From contig JBPCJC010000069.1 in assembly GCA_051005695.1 (NCBI GenBank), positions 14,026 to 78,025 on the forward strand: a stretch of DNA of 64,000 nucleotides, given 5' to 3'. A program made the translations under genes and the position numbers. Within the stretch, counting starts at the first letter, position 1. Each line of letters begins with the position of its first letter. Of this stretch, positions 25,375-34,328 are shown piece after piece. A model generated the notes under the pieces. It was not told the origin of the DNA and searched no databases. It saw only the letters and a list, made by a program, of their open reading frames with translations. Origin of the DNA: JACCTI01 sp051005695 (GTDB lineage: Bacteria; Verrucomicrobiota; Verrucomicrobiia; Chthoniobacterales; UBA10450).

Positions 25375-26159
25375 CCGCGAGCGCGGCGGATTCGCTCCGC
25401 ATCGGTTGCGTCAAATATCTCAACGCCCAGCCGTTGATTTACGGCTGGCCCGGTCCGGTGGATTTTGATCATCCGGCCGCGCTCTGCCGGAAACTCGCCG
25501 CCGGTGAGCTCGACGTTGCTTTCGTTTCGAGCTTCGAATTTCTGCGCGATCCGAGTTACACCATCGTCGATCACTTAGCTGTGGCCTCGGACGGTGCGGT
25601 CGGGAGTGTCTTTGTCTCGTTAGGCGGAGCGCTCGAAGAAATCGAGGAGATCGCGCTTGATCCGGCTTCGGGCACTTCGGTTCACCTCCTCCGCTGTCTT
25701 CTCGCAGAGCGAAATCTGCATCCGCGCCTAACGACAGCTTGCGCAGAAAACGAGCCAGCGATTACCGACCGAGCTGCACGTCTGATGATCGGTGACCAGG
25801 CGATCCGTTTCCGTGCACAAAATGGCGATCGCTACGGTTACCTGGATTTGGGTGCGGAATGGAAACGCCAGACGAATCTGCCGTTTGTCTTCGCTCTTTG
25901 GTTGCTTCGTCCGGAAGTGGCCGAGCCCGGAAAAATTGCCGAAGCCCTGCGCAACCGCCGCGACCAAAACCTCGCGCATCTCGACGACCTGATCGCGGCG
26001 CACCCGGACTTCTCGCCGGAATTCTGCGTGCACTATTTTCGCGAGAATCTGCGCTTCGAATTCGGAGAGGCGGAGAAACAGGGTCTCCTGCGTTTCCGTT
26101 CGTTATGCGAACAGCACGGGATCCTCTCGCCGGGCGTGAGCCCGCTGCGACTCGTCTAG
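25371..26159 (+). CDS. mqnA: chorismate dehydratase
   Basis: First enzyme of the futalosine pathway: dehydrates chorismate to 3-enolpyruvyl benzoate. The 262-residue protein has a periplasmic-binding-protein-like fold, with the opening motif RIGCVKYLNAQPLIYGW, the GELDVAFVSSFEFLR segment and IGDQAIRF. The GTG start overlaps the mqnE stop, so the two are coupled. The remaining mqn genes are outside the window. Confidence 0.92.
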   Translation: MTASAADSLRIGCVKYLNAQPLIYGWPGPVDFDHPAALCRKLAAGELDVAFVSSFEFLRDPSYTIVDHLAVASDGAVGSVFVSLGGALEEIEEIALDPASGTSVHLLRCLLAERNLHPRLTTACAENEPAITDRAARLMIGDQAIRFRAQNGDRYGYLDLGAEWKRQTNLPFVFALWLLRPEVAEPGKIAEALRNRRDQNLAHLDDLIAAHPDFSPEFCVHYFRENLRFEFGEAEKQGLLRFRSLCEQHGILSPGVSPLRLV

Positions 26160-26220
26160 AGAAGCGCATCGGAATCAGCGGTTGGTTTGTCAGGCTTCGA
26201 CGGCAGCGATAACGTGGCCG

Positions 26221-27924
26221 GTGGAACGAGATTGGATCCTGGCCGATTCGACGATGACCGATGACGGCGTGATTCCTTGGGCGGAATTGTGCGGCCTGCC
26301 CTGCGTGGCCGATCTTCTGAAACGAAAAGGTTTTCACTGCGCCGAGGACGTGCAGTCGTTTTTGCAACCGCGTCTGCGTTCGTTAGGCGATCCGTTTTTG
26401 CTTCCGCAAATGGAGCGCGCGGTCACGCGCATCCTGGCCGCGATCGATGGCAACGAACGCATCGTGCTTTTCGGTGATTACGATGTTGATGGAGTGACTT
26501 CGCTCGCGTTGCTCGCGGGAATGCTGCGCGCCTACGGCGCCGCGCCGGAGCTTTTTCTGCCGCTGCGGATGGAGGAAGGCTACGGCCTGAGCAGCGAGAG
26601 CATCGAACGTTGCTGGGAACAATTTCATCCACAGCTTTTGATCGCGGTCGATTGCGGAACGTCCTCGCTCGCGGAAATCGCCCAACTGAAGGCGCGCGGG
26701 TCGGACGTGATCGTGCTCGATCATCACGAACCGAAAACTTCGCTGCCGGACTGCGTCGCGGTGGTTAATCCTAAGGCAACCGACGATTGCGCGCTGCGTT
26801 ATCTTTGTAGCGTCGGGATCGTCTTCAAAGTCTGTCACGCGCTTTTGAAAACGCGCCCGCGGGAGGATTTTGATCTCAAGGCGCAGCTCGATCTGGTCGC
26901 ACTCGGCACGGTCGCCGACATCGTCCCGCTGGAAGGGGAGAATCGCCTGCTGGTGCACCACGGCCTTCGGCAAATCGCGCGTTCCCAACGTCCCGGAATT
27001 CGTAAACTCATGCAGGCCGCGGGCGTGCATCCGCCGATTTCCGCGGAGGACATTGGCTTCCGGCTCGGGCCGCGCTTGAATGCGGCCGGTCGCCTAACGA
27101 CTGCTGAAAAAGCGCTCCGGCTCTTGCTGACGAACGATGAAAGCGAAGCCGAAGAATTGGCCAGCTTGCTCGACGCGCAGAATCGCGAACGCCAGATGGT
27201 GGAAAAAGAAATTTTCGCGTCGGCGGACGAGCAGGTAACGCGCGAGTTCGATCCGGTGCGGGATGCCGCGATCGTGGTTGGCGCGCGTGAGTGGCATCCG
27301 GGCGTGCTCGGGATTGTCGCTGCGCGTCTGGTACGAAAATATCATCGGCCGGCGGTGGTCATCGGGATCGACGCGGATGGTCTCGGCAAAGGCAGCGGCC
27401 GGAGCATCGAAGGCCTCTCGTTAGTCGCGGCGCTCGGGCATTGCGATCGTTGGTTGGAAAAATTTGGCGGGCACGAAATGGCGGCTGGTCTAACGATACG
27501 CGAAGAAAACTTGTCAGCGTTTGCGGCGGATTTTCGACGGAGCGCGGCTGAGTTGCTTTCGCCGGAGGCGCTTCGGCCGCGCCTGCACCTCGATCACGAG
27601 CTGATGTTCTCGGAGCTAAACGGCGACCTCCTGCGCTGGCACGAATTGCTGGAGCCGTTTGGGAGCGGCAATGCGCAGCCGACGTTTTTTGCGCGCGCGG
27701 TGGAACCGGCGGTGCCGCCGAAAGTTTTGAAGGAAAAACATCTCGTTCTCCGTTTGCGGCAGCGAAATTATCACGCGCGGGCGATTTATTTTGATGGCGC
27801 GATCAATCCGTTGCCGGCTCCGCCGTGGGATGTCGCCTTCCGAATTCATGCCGACGAATACGAGGGTCTGCGGCGTCTGCAGATGCACGTTCATGGCCTG
27901 CGCGCCGCGGCTCCGCTCGGATGA
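26221..27924 (+). CDS. recJ: single-stranded-DNA-specific exonuclease RecJ
   Basis: 5'-3' single-strand exonuclease acting in recombination and repair. A DHH-family protein with motif I DYDVDG (86-91), DCGTSS, the DHH triad at 167-169, GFRLGPRLNAAGR, and the DHHA1 part with GSGRSIEGLSL and GGHEMAAG. An OB-fold-like C-terminal region ends at residue 567. I start at GTG 26221 (MERDWILAD); the frame extends to 26182. The stop overlaps recG (ATGATG), so recJ and recG are coupled. Confidence 0.93.
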   Translation: MERDWILADSTMTDDGVIPWAELCGLPCVADLLKRKGFHCAEDVQSFLQPRLRSLGDPFLLPQMERAVTRILAAIDGNERIVLFGDYDVDGVTSLALLAGMLRAYGAAPELFLPLRMEEGYGLSSESIERCWEQFHPQLLIAVDCGTSSLAEIAQLKARGSDVIVLDHHEPKTSLPDCVAVVNPKATDDCALRYLCSVGIVFKVCHALLKTRPREDFDLKAQLDLVALGTVADIVPLEGENRLLVHHGLRQIARSQRPGIRKLMQAAGVHPPISAEDIGFRLGPRLNAAGRLTTAEKALRLLLTNDESEAEELASLLDAQNRERQMVEKEIFASADEQVTREFDPVRDAAIVVGAREWHPGVLGIVAARLVRKYHRPAVVIGIDADGLGKGSGRSIEGLSLVAALGHCDRWLEKFGGHEMAAGLTIREENLSAFAADFRRSAAELLSPEALRPRLHLDHELMFSELNGDLLRWHELLEPFGSGNAQPTFFARAVEPAVPPKVLKEKHLVLRLRQRNYHARAIYFDGAINPLPAPPWDVAFRIHADEYEGLRRLQMHVHGLRAAAPLG

Positions 27925-30629
27925 TGGAGATCTCGCAGCGTCTGGAAGATTGCGCTTGGGTTCAGCGGCCGCGGCTCGCGCCCTTGCGTCGCCTGGGCAT
28001 CGAGACGGTGGAAAATTTACTGACGCATTTTCCGCGACGGCACGAAGACCGGCGGGAGTTTGCGATGTTTCCGCGCGAGGAAAGCGAGCGCCCAATCTGC
28101 GTTTGCGGCGAAGTGACGAAGACTTCGGTGCGGCGTTTCGGCGGTTGGAAAAAAATCTTCGAAGCCACGATTCAAGAAGCGGACGCGAACGCCTTGAGCC
28201 AGCCGCTGGTGCTGCGCTGGTTCAATCTGCATTACGTCCAAAAGATGATCGCGACCGGCCAGCAGCTGGTGGTTTTCGGAAAACCAAAACTGCGCGGACA
28301 ACGGCTTTGCATGGAACATCCGGAGTTCGAGGTGATCGAGAATGACGATGAGATCTCGATTCATTTTCGCCGGATCACGCCGATCTATCCCGCGACCGAA
28401 GGACTTTCGCAGCGGGTTTTTCGCGCGCTGATTTTTCATGCGCTGGAAAACTTGAGTGACGGCGATGTCGAAACGTTGCTGCCGCGAAAGCACGCGGTCG
28501 GCTCGCGTCGGCAGGCGCTGCAGCAAATCCATTTTCCGGAAAGCACCGAAGACCTAGCCGCGGCGCGCACGCATCTGGTGTTCTCGGAATTTTTCGCGAT
28601 GCAGATGGCGATCGCGTCGCGCCGCGCGCAGGCAGCGGCCCGACCGGGCGATGCGCACTGCGGCTCGGGGGAATTATTGGAGCGCTTTCTCCGCGCCTTG
28701 CCGTTCGATTTGACCGCCGCGCAAACACGCGTGCTCGCGGAAGTGCGACGCGATCTCGGTTCAAAAGTTCCGATGAGCCGGTTACTGCAAGGCGACGTCG
28801 GCTCGGGCAAAACGGTGGTCGCGATCGGGGCGATTTTGCTCGCGGTTGAAGCCGGTTATCAGGCCGCGTTGATGGCCCCGACGCAAATTCTCGCGGAGCA
28901 ACATTACGCCGTCCTGCGCCGCTGGCTGGACTCGTTAGGCGTAGCCGTCGCACTGCGGACCGGCAGCCGCCGCGAAGATAGCGCGCCGTTACCGCTCTTC
29001 GCACAGCAGGCAGTGGAGGGGGAGGGTCTGGGCAGCGCGGGCTGCCAGCCTGCCGTGTCCGGCAGCTTGCCGGACGCATCTTTGGGTATCAATCAGCCGC
29101 ATTACAGCAAACGTCGCGTTCCCCATTTCGAGCGGCCCTGGTCGAAGTACGCAATCACGTTCGCCACTCGGAATCGTCGAGTTCTTCCCGATTCCGCGCG
29201 CGACATGGTCCTGGAATCAATTCTTCGCTGGAAAGACAATCGCTACGAACTCTATGCGGCGTGTGTCATGCCGGACCACGTTCACTTGTTGATCGAGCCG
29301 ATGATTGAAGGGCAGTCGGATGCCGAGACGACGACCTTCTTTTCGCTCGAGAAGATCTTGCACAGTATCAAATCATTCACCGCGAATCGGATTAACAAAT
29401 TAGAGAAGGCGACGGGACCGATTTGGGAAAACGAATCCTTCGATCGGTTGATTCGCTCCGAAAGCGATTTGCAGGAGAAATTTCATTATATCACGCGGAA
29501 TCCTTGGGATGCAGGTGTTGCGGGTCCACGCGATGGGTATGCATGGATTTGGTATCCGGGGGTGGAGGATTTGCCTTCAGGTCCGGAACGCGCGCGAGTG
29601 TTCGTGGCTGGCAGCCGCGAACGGCAGGCTGGCAGCCCGCGCTCCCCGGATTCAGATTCGCCGCAGATCATCGTGGGCACGCATGCGTTGTTGTACGACA
29701 GCGTCGCGTTCCAGAATCTCGGACTGGTGGTGATTGATGAGCAGCACAAGTTTGGGGTTTCGCAGCGCGCGCGCCTAACGAGTCGTGAACCGGCGCCAGA
29801 CGTCCTGGTGATGACGGCGACGCCAATTCCGCGAACCTTGACGATGACGATTTACGGCGACCTCGATGTTTCGATCATCGACGAAATGCCGGCGGACCGG
29901 GGAAAGATTGTCACCGCCGCGCGCGACGGATCGAAGCTGGCGGAGCTGCTCGCATTCATGCGGAAGGAATTAGCCGCGGGCCGGCAGGCTTACGTGGTTT
30001 ATCCGCTGATCGACGAGAGCGAAAAGCTGGATGCGAAAGCGGCTGCGGCCGAATTTGAAACCTGGCAGGAACGCTTGCAACCGTTTCGCTGCGAGCTGCT
30101 GCACGGGCGCATTCCGGCGCCTGAAAAACAGGCGATCATGGAACGTTTTCGTCGCGGTGAAGCGAGTGTTTTGATCAGCACGACAGTGATTGAAGTTGGC
30201 GTGGATGTGCCGAACGCGACCGTGATGTTAATTGAGAACGCGGAGCGTTTCGGGCTCGCGCAATTGCATCAACTCCGGGGCCGGATTGGGCGCGGCGAGC
30301 ACAAGTCGTATTGCATTTTGTTAAGCGAAGACAAATCGCCAGAGACGCTGGCGAAACTCGGCGTGCTGGAAAAAACGCGCGACGGCTTCGAGGTGGCGGA
30401 GGCGGATTGGGAGCAACGCGGCCCGGGCGATTTATTGGGAACGGCGCAGAGTGGCCTGCCGGTTTTGCAGCTGGGAAATTTGAAGACCGACATGGAGCTG
30501 ATGCTCCGGGCGCGGGCGGCGGCGAACGCGATTATCGAATGGGACCCGAAACTGGAAGCGCCCGAGAATAAACGTTTCCGGAAGTTGGTTGTCGAAGAAC
30601 AGGGACGTAGCTTTTCCAACGTTAGCTGA
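27921..30629 (+). CDS. recG: ATP-dependent DNA helicase RecG interrupted in frame by a RAYT/REP element
   Basis: RecG remodels stalled forks and Holliday junctions. The frame encodes 902 residues; RecG is normally ~690-700. Residues 1-371 give the wedge domain and helicase motif I GDVGSGKT (291-298). Residues ~580-902 resume with PQIIVGTHALLYD, motif II DEQH (606-609), TATPIPRT, and the C-terminal VGVDVPNATVMLIENAERFGLAQLHQLRGRIGR. Between them, residues ~372-575 are foreign: REP sequence read through, a Y1/HUH transposase, and REP sequence again. The frame is never broken. Whether the helicase still folds is unknown; the insertion falls in a surface loop between motifs Ia and II. It overlaps recJ and the protease gene downstream. 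Confidence 0.9.
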   Translation: MMEISQRLEDCAWVQRPRLAPLRRLGIETVENLLTHFPRRHEDRREFAMFPREESERPICVCGEVTKTSVRRFGGWKKIFEATIQEADANALSQPLVLRWFNLHYVQKMIATGQQLVVFGKPKLRGQRLCMEHPEFEVIENDDEISIHFRRITPIYPATEGLSQRVFRALIFHALENLSDGDVETLLPRKHAVGSRRQALQQIHFPESTEDLAAARTHLVFSEFFAMQMAIASRRAQAAARPGDAHCGSGELLERFLRALPFDLTAAQTRVLAEVRRDLGSKVPMSRLLQGDVGSGKTVVAIGAILLAVEAGYQAALMAPTQILAEQHYAVLRRWLDSLGVAVALRTGSRREDSAPLPLFAQQAVEGEGLGSAGCQPAVSGSLPDASLGINQPHYSKRRVPHFERPWSKYAITFATRNRRVLPDSARDMVLESILRWKDNRYELYAACVMPDHVHLLIEPMIEGQSDAETTTFFSLEKILHSIKSFTANRINKLEKATGPIWENESFDRLIRSESDLQEKFHYITRNPWDAGVAGPRDGYAWIWYPGVEDLPSGPERARVFVAGSRERQAGSPRSPDSDSPQIIVGTHALLYDSVAFQNLGLVVIDEQHKFGVSQRARLTSREPAPDVLVMTATPIPRTLTMTIYGDLDVSIIDEMPADRGKIVTAARDGSKLAELLAFMRKELAAGRQAYVVYPLIDESEKLDAKAAAAEFETWQERLQPFRCELLHGRIPAPEKQAIMERFRRGEASVLISTTVIEVGVDVPNATVMLIENAERFGLAQLHQLRGRIGRGEHKSYCILLSEDKSPETLAKLGVLEKTRDGFEVAEADWEQRGPGDLLGTAQSGLPVLQLGNLKTDMELMLRARAAANAIIEWDPKLEAPENKRFRKLVVEEQGRSFSNVS
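29034..29056 (+). repeat. left 23-bp inverted repeat of the RAYT element (REP)
   Basis: Contains GGCTGCCAGCC at 29040-29050 and is the exact reverse complement of 29621-29643. It begins the foreign segment of recG. Confidence 0.9.
29057..29075 (+). repeat. REP hairpin
   Basis: GTCCGGCA (29057-29064), a GCT loop and TGCCGGAC (29068-29075) form a perfect 8-bp stem directly inside the left inverted repeat. This kind of structure is recognised by RAYT proteins. Confidence 0.8.
29621..29643 (-). repeat. right 23-bp inverted repeat of the RAYT element (REP)
   Basis: Exact reverse complement of 29034-29056. Its core GGCTGGCAGCC (29627-29637) is repeated directly at 29606-29616, so the right end carries two REP half-sites. 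Confidence 0.9.
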
Positions 30630-32167
30630 TGAAAAATCTGATTAAATTTTTGCTCTTTGTCGCGCTCTTGAGCGCAGCCATTTCCGCGCTTTACGATTAC
30701 CGTTTGAAACACGGCGGGCTCAACCTGATCGCGCGCGCCACGCCGGAAAAATACACCCTCGCTTCGTCCTCGAATATCGAGCCGAAAGCGGTCGCAACCC
30801 TGGAGGCGCTGAACCGCGAACGCCGTGCGCTGGTCGCGAGTGTCATCCCCTCGGTGGTCAGCATTAAAACTTCGAAACGCGTGCCGATGCGGCGGATGGG
30901 CGGGATGGATCCGTTTGAGTTTTACTATCGAAACTCCCGCCAGTTCCGCGGTCCGCGCGAGCAGGCCATGGTGCAGAATTCGCTCGGCTCCGGCGTCGTC
31001 GTCTCGGCGGAAGGTCACATCATTACCAACAATCACGTGGTTGATCAGGTGGACGAAATCGAAGTGCAAATGAGCGATGGCCGTACGAAAAAAGCGCGGC
31101 TGGTGGGCGCGGATGCACAGGTCGATCTGGCGGTTTTAAAGATCGACGATCCGGGGGTGAAGCCGCTGAAATTTGGCGACTCCGATGCGGTCCAAGCGGG
31201 CGATAGTGTGCTCGCGATCGGCAATCCGTTTGGCTTCGAGGAAACGGTGACCGACGGAATCATCAGCTCGAAAGGGCGGCCGAATCGCGTCGACGGTTTC
31301 GGCGATTTCTTGCAAACCAACGCGGCGATCAATCCCGGCAACAGCGGCGGCCCGCTGATCAACGTCGAGGGCGAGATCGTGGGGATTAACACCGCGATTT
31401 ACTCGCGCACCGGCGGCTCACAGGGAATTGGTTTTGCGATTCCTTCGAACTCCGTGCGGAGCGCGCTCGAGAGTTTGTTGCAACACGGCCGGATCATTCG
31501 CGGTTATCTCGGCATCCAAACGCGAACCTTACCTAACGGGCATCCCGATCAGGATACCAATGGCGTCTTCGTGGAAGACGTGATCCCGGGTTCGCCCGCG
31601 GCCGATGCGCAACTGCACGCGGGCGACGTCATTCAGAAATTCGATGGGCACGATGTCCGCAGTTTCGCGGAATTGCGGACGCTAGTTGCGCAGGTGGAGT
31701 TAAACAAAAAAGTGGAGCTGGAAGTGACCCGTGGCGGCAAGACGACCAAGGTGGCCACGGAGATCAAGGAGCAACCGGTCGATTATCTGAGCGCGCGCGC
31801 CGCGCCCTCGCAACCGATCCAGCCGCAACCGCCTGCGGATGCGCAGCCCGAGCCGCCGCAAGCGCCGGGCGACGAAGATTTGCAGGATGAAGCGCCGCTC
31901 GCCGGCGTGCAGGTAGGCGAGCTGACGCCTGATCTCGTGCGTAACCTCGACGTGCCCTCCGCGGTGCACGGCGTCGTGGTCACAAGTGTGAACGACGCTT
32001 CGGGCGAATTGCGCAAAGGCGACGTGATCGAAGAGGTAAATCAACAGCCGGTGACGTCGGTGGCGGAGTATCGCAAAGTGGTCGGCTCGTTAGACCCGAA
32101 CGGAACTCATGTCCTCTCGGTCTGTCGGCGGCGCACCCGGTCCTTTGTGGTCTTGCGCGCGCGGTAG
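30629..32167 (+). CDS. HtrA/DegQ-family periplasmic serine protease with two PDZ domains
   Basis: Degrades or refolds damaged envelope proteins. The 512-residue product has an N-terminal membrane/signal segment (LIKFLLFVALLSAAISAL). Its trypsin-like domain has catalytic His136 (NNHVVD), Asp166 (DLAVLK) and Ser239 (GNSGGP). A PDZ domain lies at ~297-385, a Pro/Gln/Ala linker at ~388-420 and a second, less typical PDZ at ~425-510. The start shares one base with the recG stop (TGATG). It resembles the DegP/DegQ/DegS group; the exact orthologue cannot be set from sequence alone. Confidence 0.92.
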   Translation: MKNLIKFLLFVALLSAAISALYDYRLKHGGLNLIARATPEKYTLASSSNIEPKAVATLEALNRERRALVASVIPSVVSIKTSKRVPMRRMGGMDPFEFYYRNSRQFRGPREQAMVQNSLGSGVVVSAEGHIITNNHVVDQVDEIEVQMSDGRTKKARLVGADAQVDLAVLKIDDPGVKPLKFGDSDAVQAGDSVLAIGNPFGFEETVTDGIISSKGRPNRVDGFGDFLQTNAAINPGNSGGPLINVEGEIVGINTAIYSRTGGSQGIGFAIPSNSVRSALESLLQHGRIIRGYLGIQTRTLPNGHPDQDTNGVFVEDVIPGSPAADAQLHAGDVIQKFDGHDVRSFAELRTLVAQVELNKKVELEVTRGGKTTKVATEIKEQPVDYLSARAAPSQPIQPQPPADAQPEPPQAPGDEDLQDEAPLAGVQVGELTPDLVRNLDVPSAVHGVVVTSVNDASGELRKGDVIEEVNQQPVTSVAEYRKVVGSLDPNGTHVLSVCRRRTRSFVVLRAR

Positions 32168-32242
32168 GCTCGTCGTCTGTGTTTAGCTAGCGGCTAACAC
32201 GCGGACACCCTGCGCGTTCCGAATCAGCTGGTGAGTTGAATA

Positions 32243-32261
32243 ACCGCCGACGCCCGGCGGT
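32243..32261 (+). promoter_or_regulatory. intergenic hairpin after the HtrA-like gene
   Basis: ACCGCCG (32243-32249) and CGGCGGT (32255-32261) pair perfectly around a 5-base loop. No T run follows, so it is a weak terminator candidate or an mRNA 5' structure of the next gene, which starts 20 bases later. Confidence 0.35.
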
Positions 32262-32281
32262 CTAAATGCACTCACACAATC

Positions 32282-34309
32282 ATGCTAATGAAACGAATAT
32301 TACTTGCAGTGGCGATCGTCAGCCTCTTTTTCCCCGCGGCTCCGCGCGCGGAAGCAGGAGCGAATGTTTCGATCGATTTCTTTTACAACAATCTCGGGGA
32401 CGACGGCAGTTGGATCGACGTGGGCAACTACGGCTATTGCTGGCAGCCTAATGTGGCGGTTAGCAATTCCCATTGGCGTCCGTACTCCGATGGCTACTGG
32501 GCCTACACGAATGTCGGCTGGACTTGGGTCTCGAATGAAGACTTTGGATGGGCGACATATCACTACGGCCGTTGGGCGCGCATCCGCGATCAGGGCTGGG
32601 TCTGGGTCCCAGGTCGCGAATGGGGACCGGCGTGGGTTTCATGGAGGACAGGCGGAGATCACGTCGGCTGGGCGCCATTGCCCCCGCGTCACTCCGATCG
32701 CCGCGGTGAAGTCGTCTATGAAGGCCGACCGATCACCGGCCGGGTCGACCTCGAGTTCGATATCGGGCCGGAATACTACAATTTCGTCGATGTGCGCTAC
32801 ATCGGTGATCCAGTGTTGCGCGAGCGCATTTACGAGCCTTCGCAGAACATCAACTACATCAACAACACGGTGAACGTGACCAACATCACCTACAACAACT
32901 CGACCGTTTACAACTACGGCCCGGATTACAACAGGCTTAGCGCTTATTCCACGCAACCGATCCGGCGCATGGAGCTGCAGCACGAGACAAATGTGGACTT
33001 TAATGCCGGCGCGCCTTCCGGCGGGTTCACCAGGGTGCAGGGCGATCAGCTCTTTGTCGCGGCACCGTTGCAGATTCAGAAAGCCAGCGCGCAAGAGTTC
33101 GCTCCCAGAGTTGTAAAAACGAAGATCCCGCAAGCTAGGGTGGAAACCGGCTGGATAGGTATCTCCGATCCGGCCGTGAAAGCGGAATTACAGCAGAAGA
33201 TGAAGACCGAGAATCTAAAAGCGGTTCCGCCGGCACGCCTCCAACCGATTCATCCCGAGGACTTGAAGAAAGCCGCCGTTGGGATTGGTGCATCGCCGGA
33301 GGCTGGCCCATCGCCCGGACCTTCCGCTCAAGCCGCGGTGGGTGCTTCCGTAGCGCCTTTACCCGGGGTCGGAAACCCCGCGGACCAAGGCAAGTTGACG
33401 CGTGAGCAGATGAAGCAACAAAATGCGGACGCGAGAAAAGCAGCGCAGGGACAACAGACCGAGCAGATCAAGCAGGCTGCTGAAGCAAAGAAAGCAGAGC
33501 GCGATCAGCAGCTGAAACAATCCCAGGATGCGGCTGCGGCCCGCAAGGCACAGATGCAACAGAACGCGGACGCAAAAAAAGCGGCGCAAGGGCAGCAGGC
33601 CGAGCAGGCCAAGCAATCAGCTGAAGCAAAAAAAGCGGAGCGCGATCAGCAGCTGAAACAAACCCAGGATGCGGCTGCGGCCCGCAAAGCACAGATGCAG
33701 CAGGACGCGGAGACGAAGAAAGCGGCGCAAGGACAGCAGGCTGAGCAGGCCAAGCAATCAGTTGAAGCAAAGAAAGCGGAACGCGATCAGCAGATGAAAC
33801 AAACCCAGGATGCGGCAGCCGCACGCAAGGCGCAGATGCAGCAAAATGCTGAGGCGAAGAGAGCCGCGCAATCGCAGCAAGCCGAGCAGATGAACCAGGC
33901 TGGTGAAGCAAAGAAAGCGGAACGCGATCAGCAGATGAAACAAACCCAGGATGCGGCAGCCGCGCGCAAGGCGCAGATGCAGCAAAATGCTGAAGCGAAG
34001 AGAGCCGCGCAATCGCAGCAAGCCGAGCAGATGAAACGGGGTAGTGAAGCGAAGAAGGCCGAGCGCGATCAGCAGATGAAACAAACCCAGGATGCGGCAG
34101 CCGCGCGCAAGGCGCAGATGCAGCAAAATGCTGAAGTGAAGAGAGCCGCGCAATCGCAGCAGATGCAACAGCAGGCGGAATCAAAACGCGCGGCCCGCGA
34201 GCAGCATGCCGCCCCGCAGCAGCAGCCTCCGCCTGCCAGGGATGGTGGCCAGAAGAAGGACAAAAAAGCGCCGCCGCAGCCGGACGACACGCCGCCGCCG
34301 GATCAATAG
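32282..34309 (+). CDS. exported DUF6600-like protein with Gln/Ala/Lys tandem repeats
   Basis: A 675-residue protein. A signal peptide (ILLAVAIVSLFFPAAPRAEAG) is followed by a Trp/Tyr/Gly-rich domain (YGYCWQPNVAVSNSHWRPYSDGYWAYTNVGWTWVSNEDFGWATYHYGRW... GPAWVSWRTGGDHVGWAPLPP), the pattern of DUF6600. Residues ~375-640 are highly charged and helical with five 47-residue repeats (AEAKKAERDQQ.KQTQDAAAARKAQMQQ...). The end is Pro-rich. It probably sits in the envelope; the repeats suggest an extended coiled rod. An ATG at 32288 is an equally good start. A terminator follows. Confidence 0.8.
   Translation: MLMKRILLAVAIVSLFFPAAPRAEAGANVSIDFFYNNLGDDGSWIDVGNYGYCWQPNVAVSNSHWRPYSDGYWAYTNVGWTWVSNEDFGWATYHYGRWARIRDQGWVWVPGREWGPAWVSWRTGGDHVGWAPLPPRHSDRRGEVVYEGRPITGRVDLEFDIGPEYYNFVDVRYIGDPVLRERIYEPSQNINYINNTVNVTNITYNNSTVYNYGPDYNRLSAYSTQPIRRMELQHETNVDFNAGAPSGGFTRVQGDQLFVAAPLQIQKASAQEFAPRVVKTKIPQARVETGWIGISDPAVKAELQQKMKTENLKAVPPARLQPIHPEDLKKAAVGIGASPEAGPSPGPSAQAAVGASVAPLPGVGNPADQGKLTREQMKQQNADARKAAQGQQTEQIKQAAEAKKAERDQQLKQSQDAAAARKAQMQQNADAKKAAQGQQAEQAKQSAEAKKAERDQQLKQTQDAAAARKAQMQQDAETKKAAQGQQAEQAKQSVEAKKAERDQQMKQTQDAAAARKAQMQQNAEAKRAAQSQQAEQMNQAGEAKKAERDQQMKQTQDAAAARKAQMQQNAEAKRAAQSQQAEQMKRGSEAKKAERDQQMKQTQDAAAARKAQMQQNAEVKRAAQSQQMQQQAESKRAAREQHAAPQQQPPPARDGGQKKDKKAPPQPDDTPPPDQ
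33482..34170 (+). repeat. 141-bp coding tandem repeat, nearly five copies
   Basis: Units starting GAAGC(A/G)AA(A/G)AA begin at 33482, 33623, 33764, 33905 and 34046, exactly 141 bases (47 codons) apart. Copies three to five are the most alike, suggesting recent duplication. The period keeps the reading frame, so copy number can change without breaking the protein. Confidence 0.92.
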
Positions 34310-34328
34310 ACGCGCCTAACGAATTCAG

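Larger units (their letters stand above)
29034..29643 (+). mobile_element. RAYT (REP-associated tyrosine transposase) unit inside recG
   Basis: The inserted 610 bases are bounded by perfect 23-bp inverted repeats. The encoded domain begins near PHYSKRRVPHFERPWSKYAI and has the HUH motif MPDHVHLLIEP (H453, H455 in fusion numbering), the segment SFDRLIRSESDLQEKF, and the likely catalytic Tyr523 in HYITRNPWDAG. These are the hallmarks of RAYT/Y1_Tnp proteins related to IS200/IS605 transposases. A TTG at 29082 could be its own start; otherwise it is made only as part of the RecG fusion. RAYTs usually stand alone between REP copies in intergenic DNA. Confidence 0.88.

Noticed and set aside
28981..29660. 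Insertion in RecG considered as an intein
   Set aside because: No intein splice-junction residues or Hint-domain blocks are seen; the domain is a Y1/HUH transposase flanked by REP repeats.
33482..34170. Regularly spaced repeats considered as a CRISPR array
   Set aside because: The units are contiguous 141-bp coding repeats without spacers and encode a helical protein.
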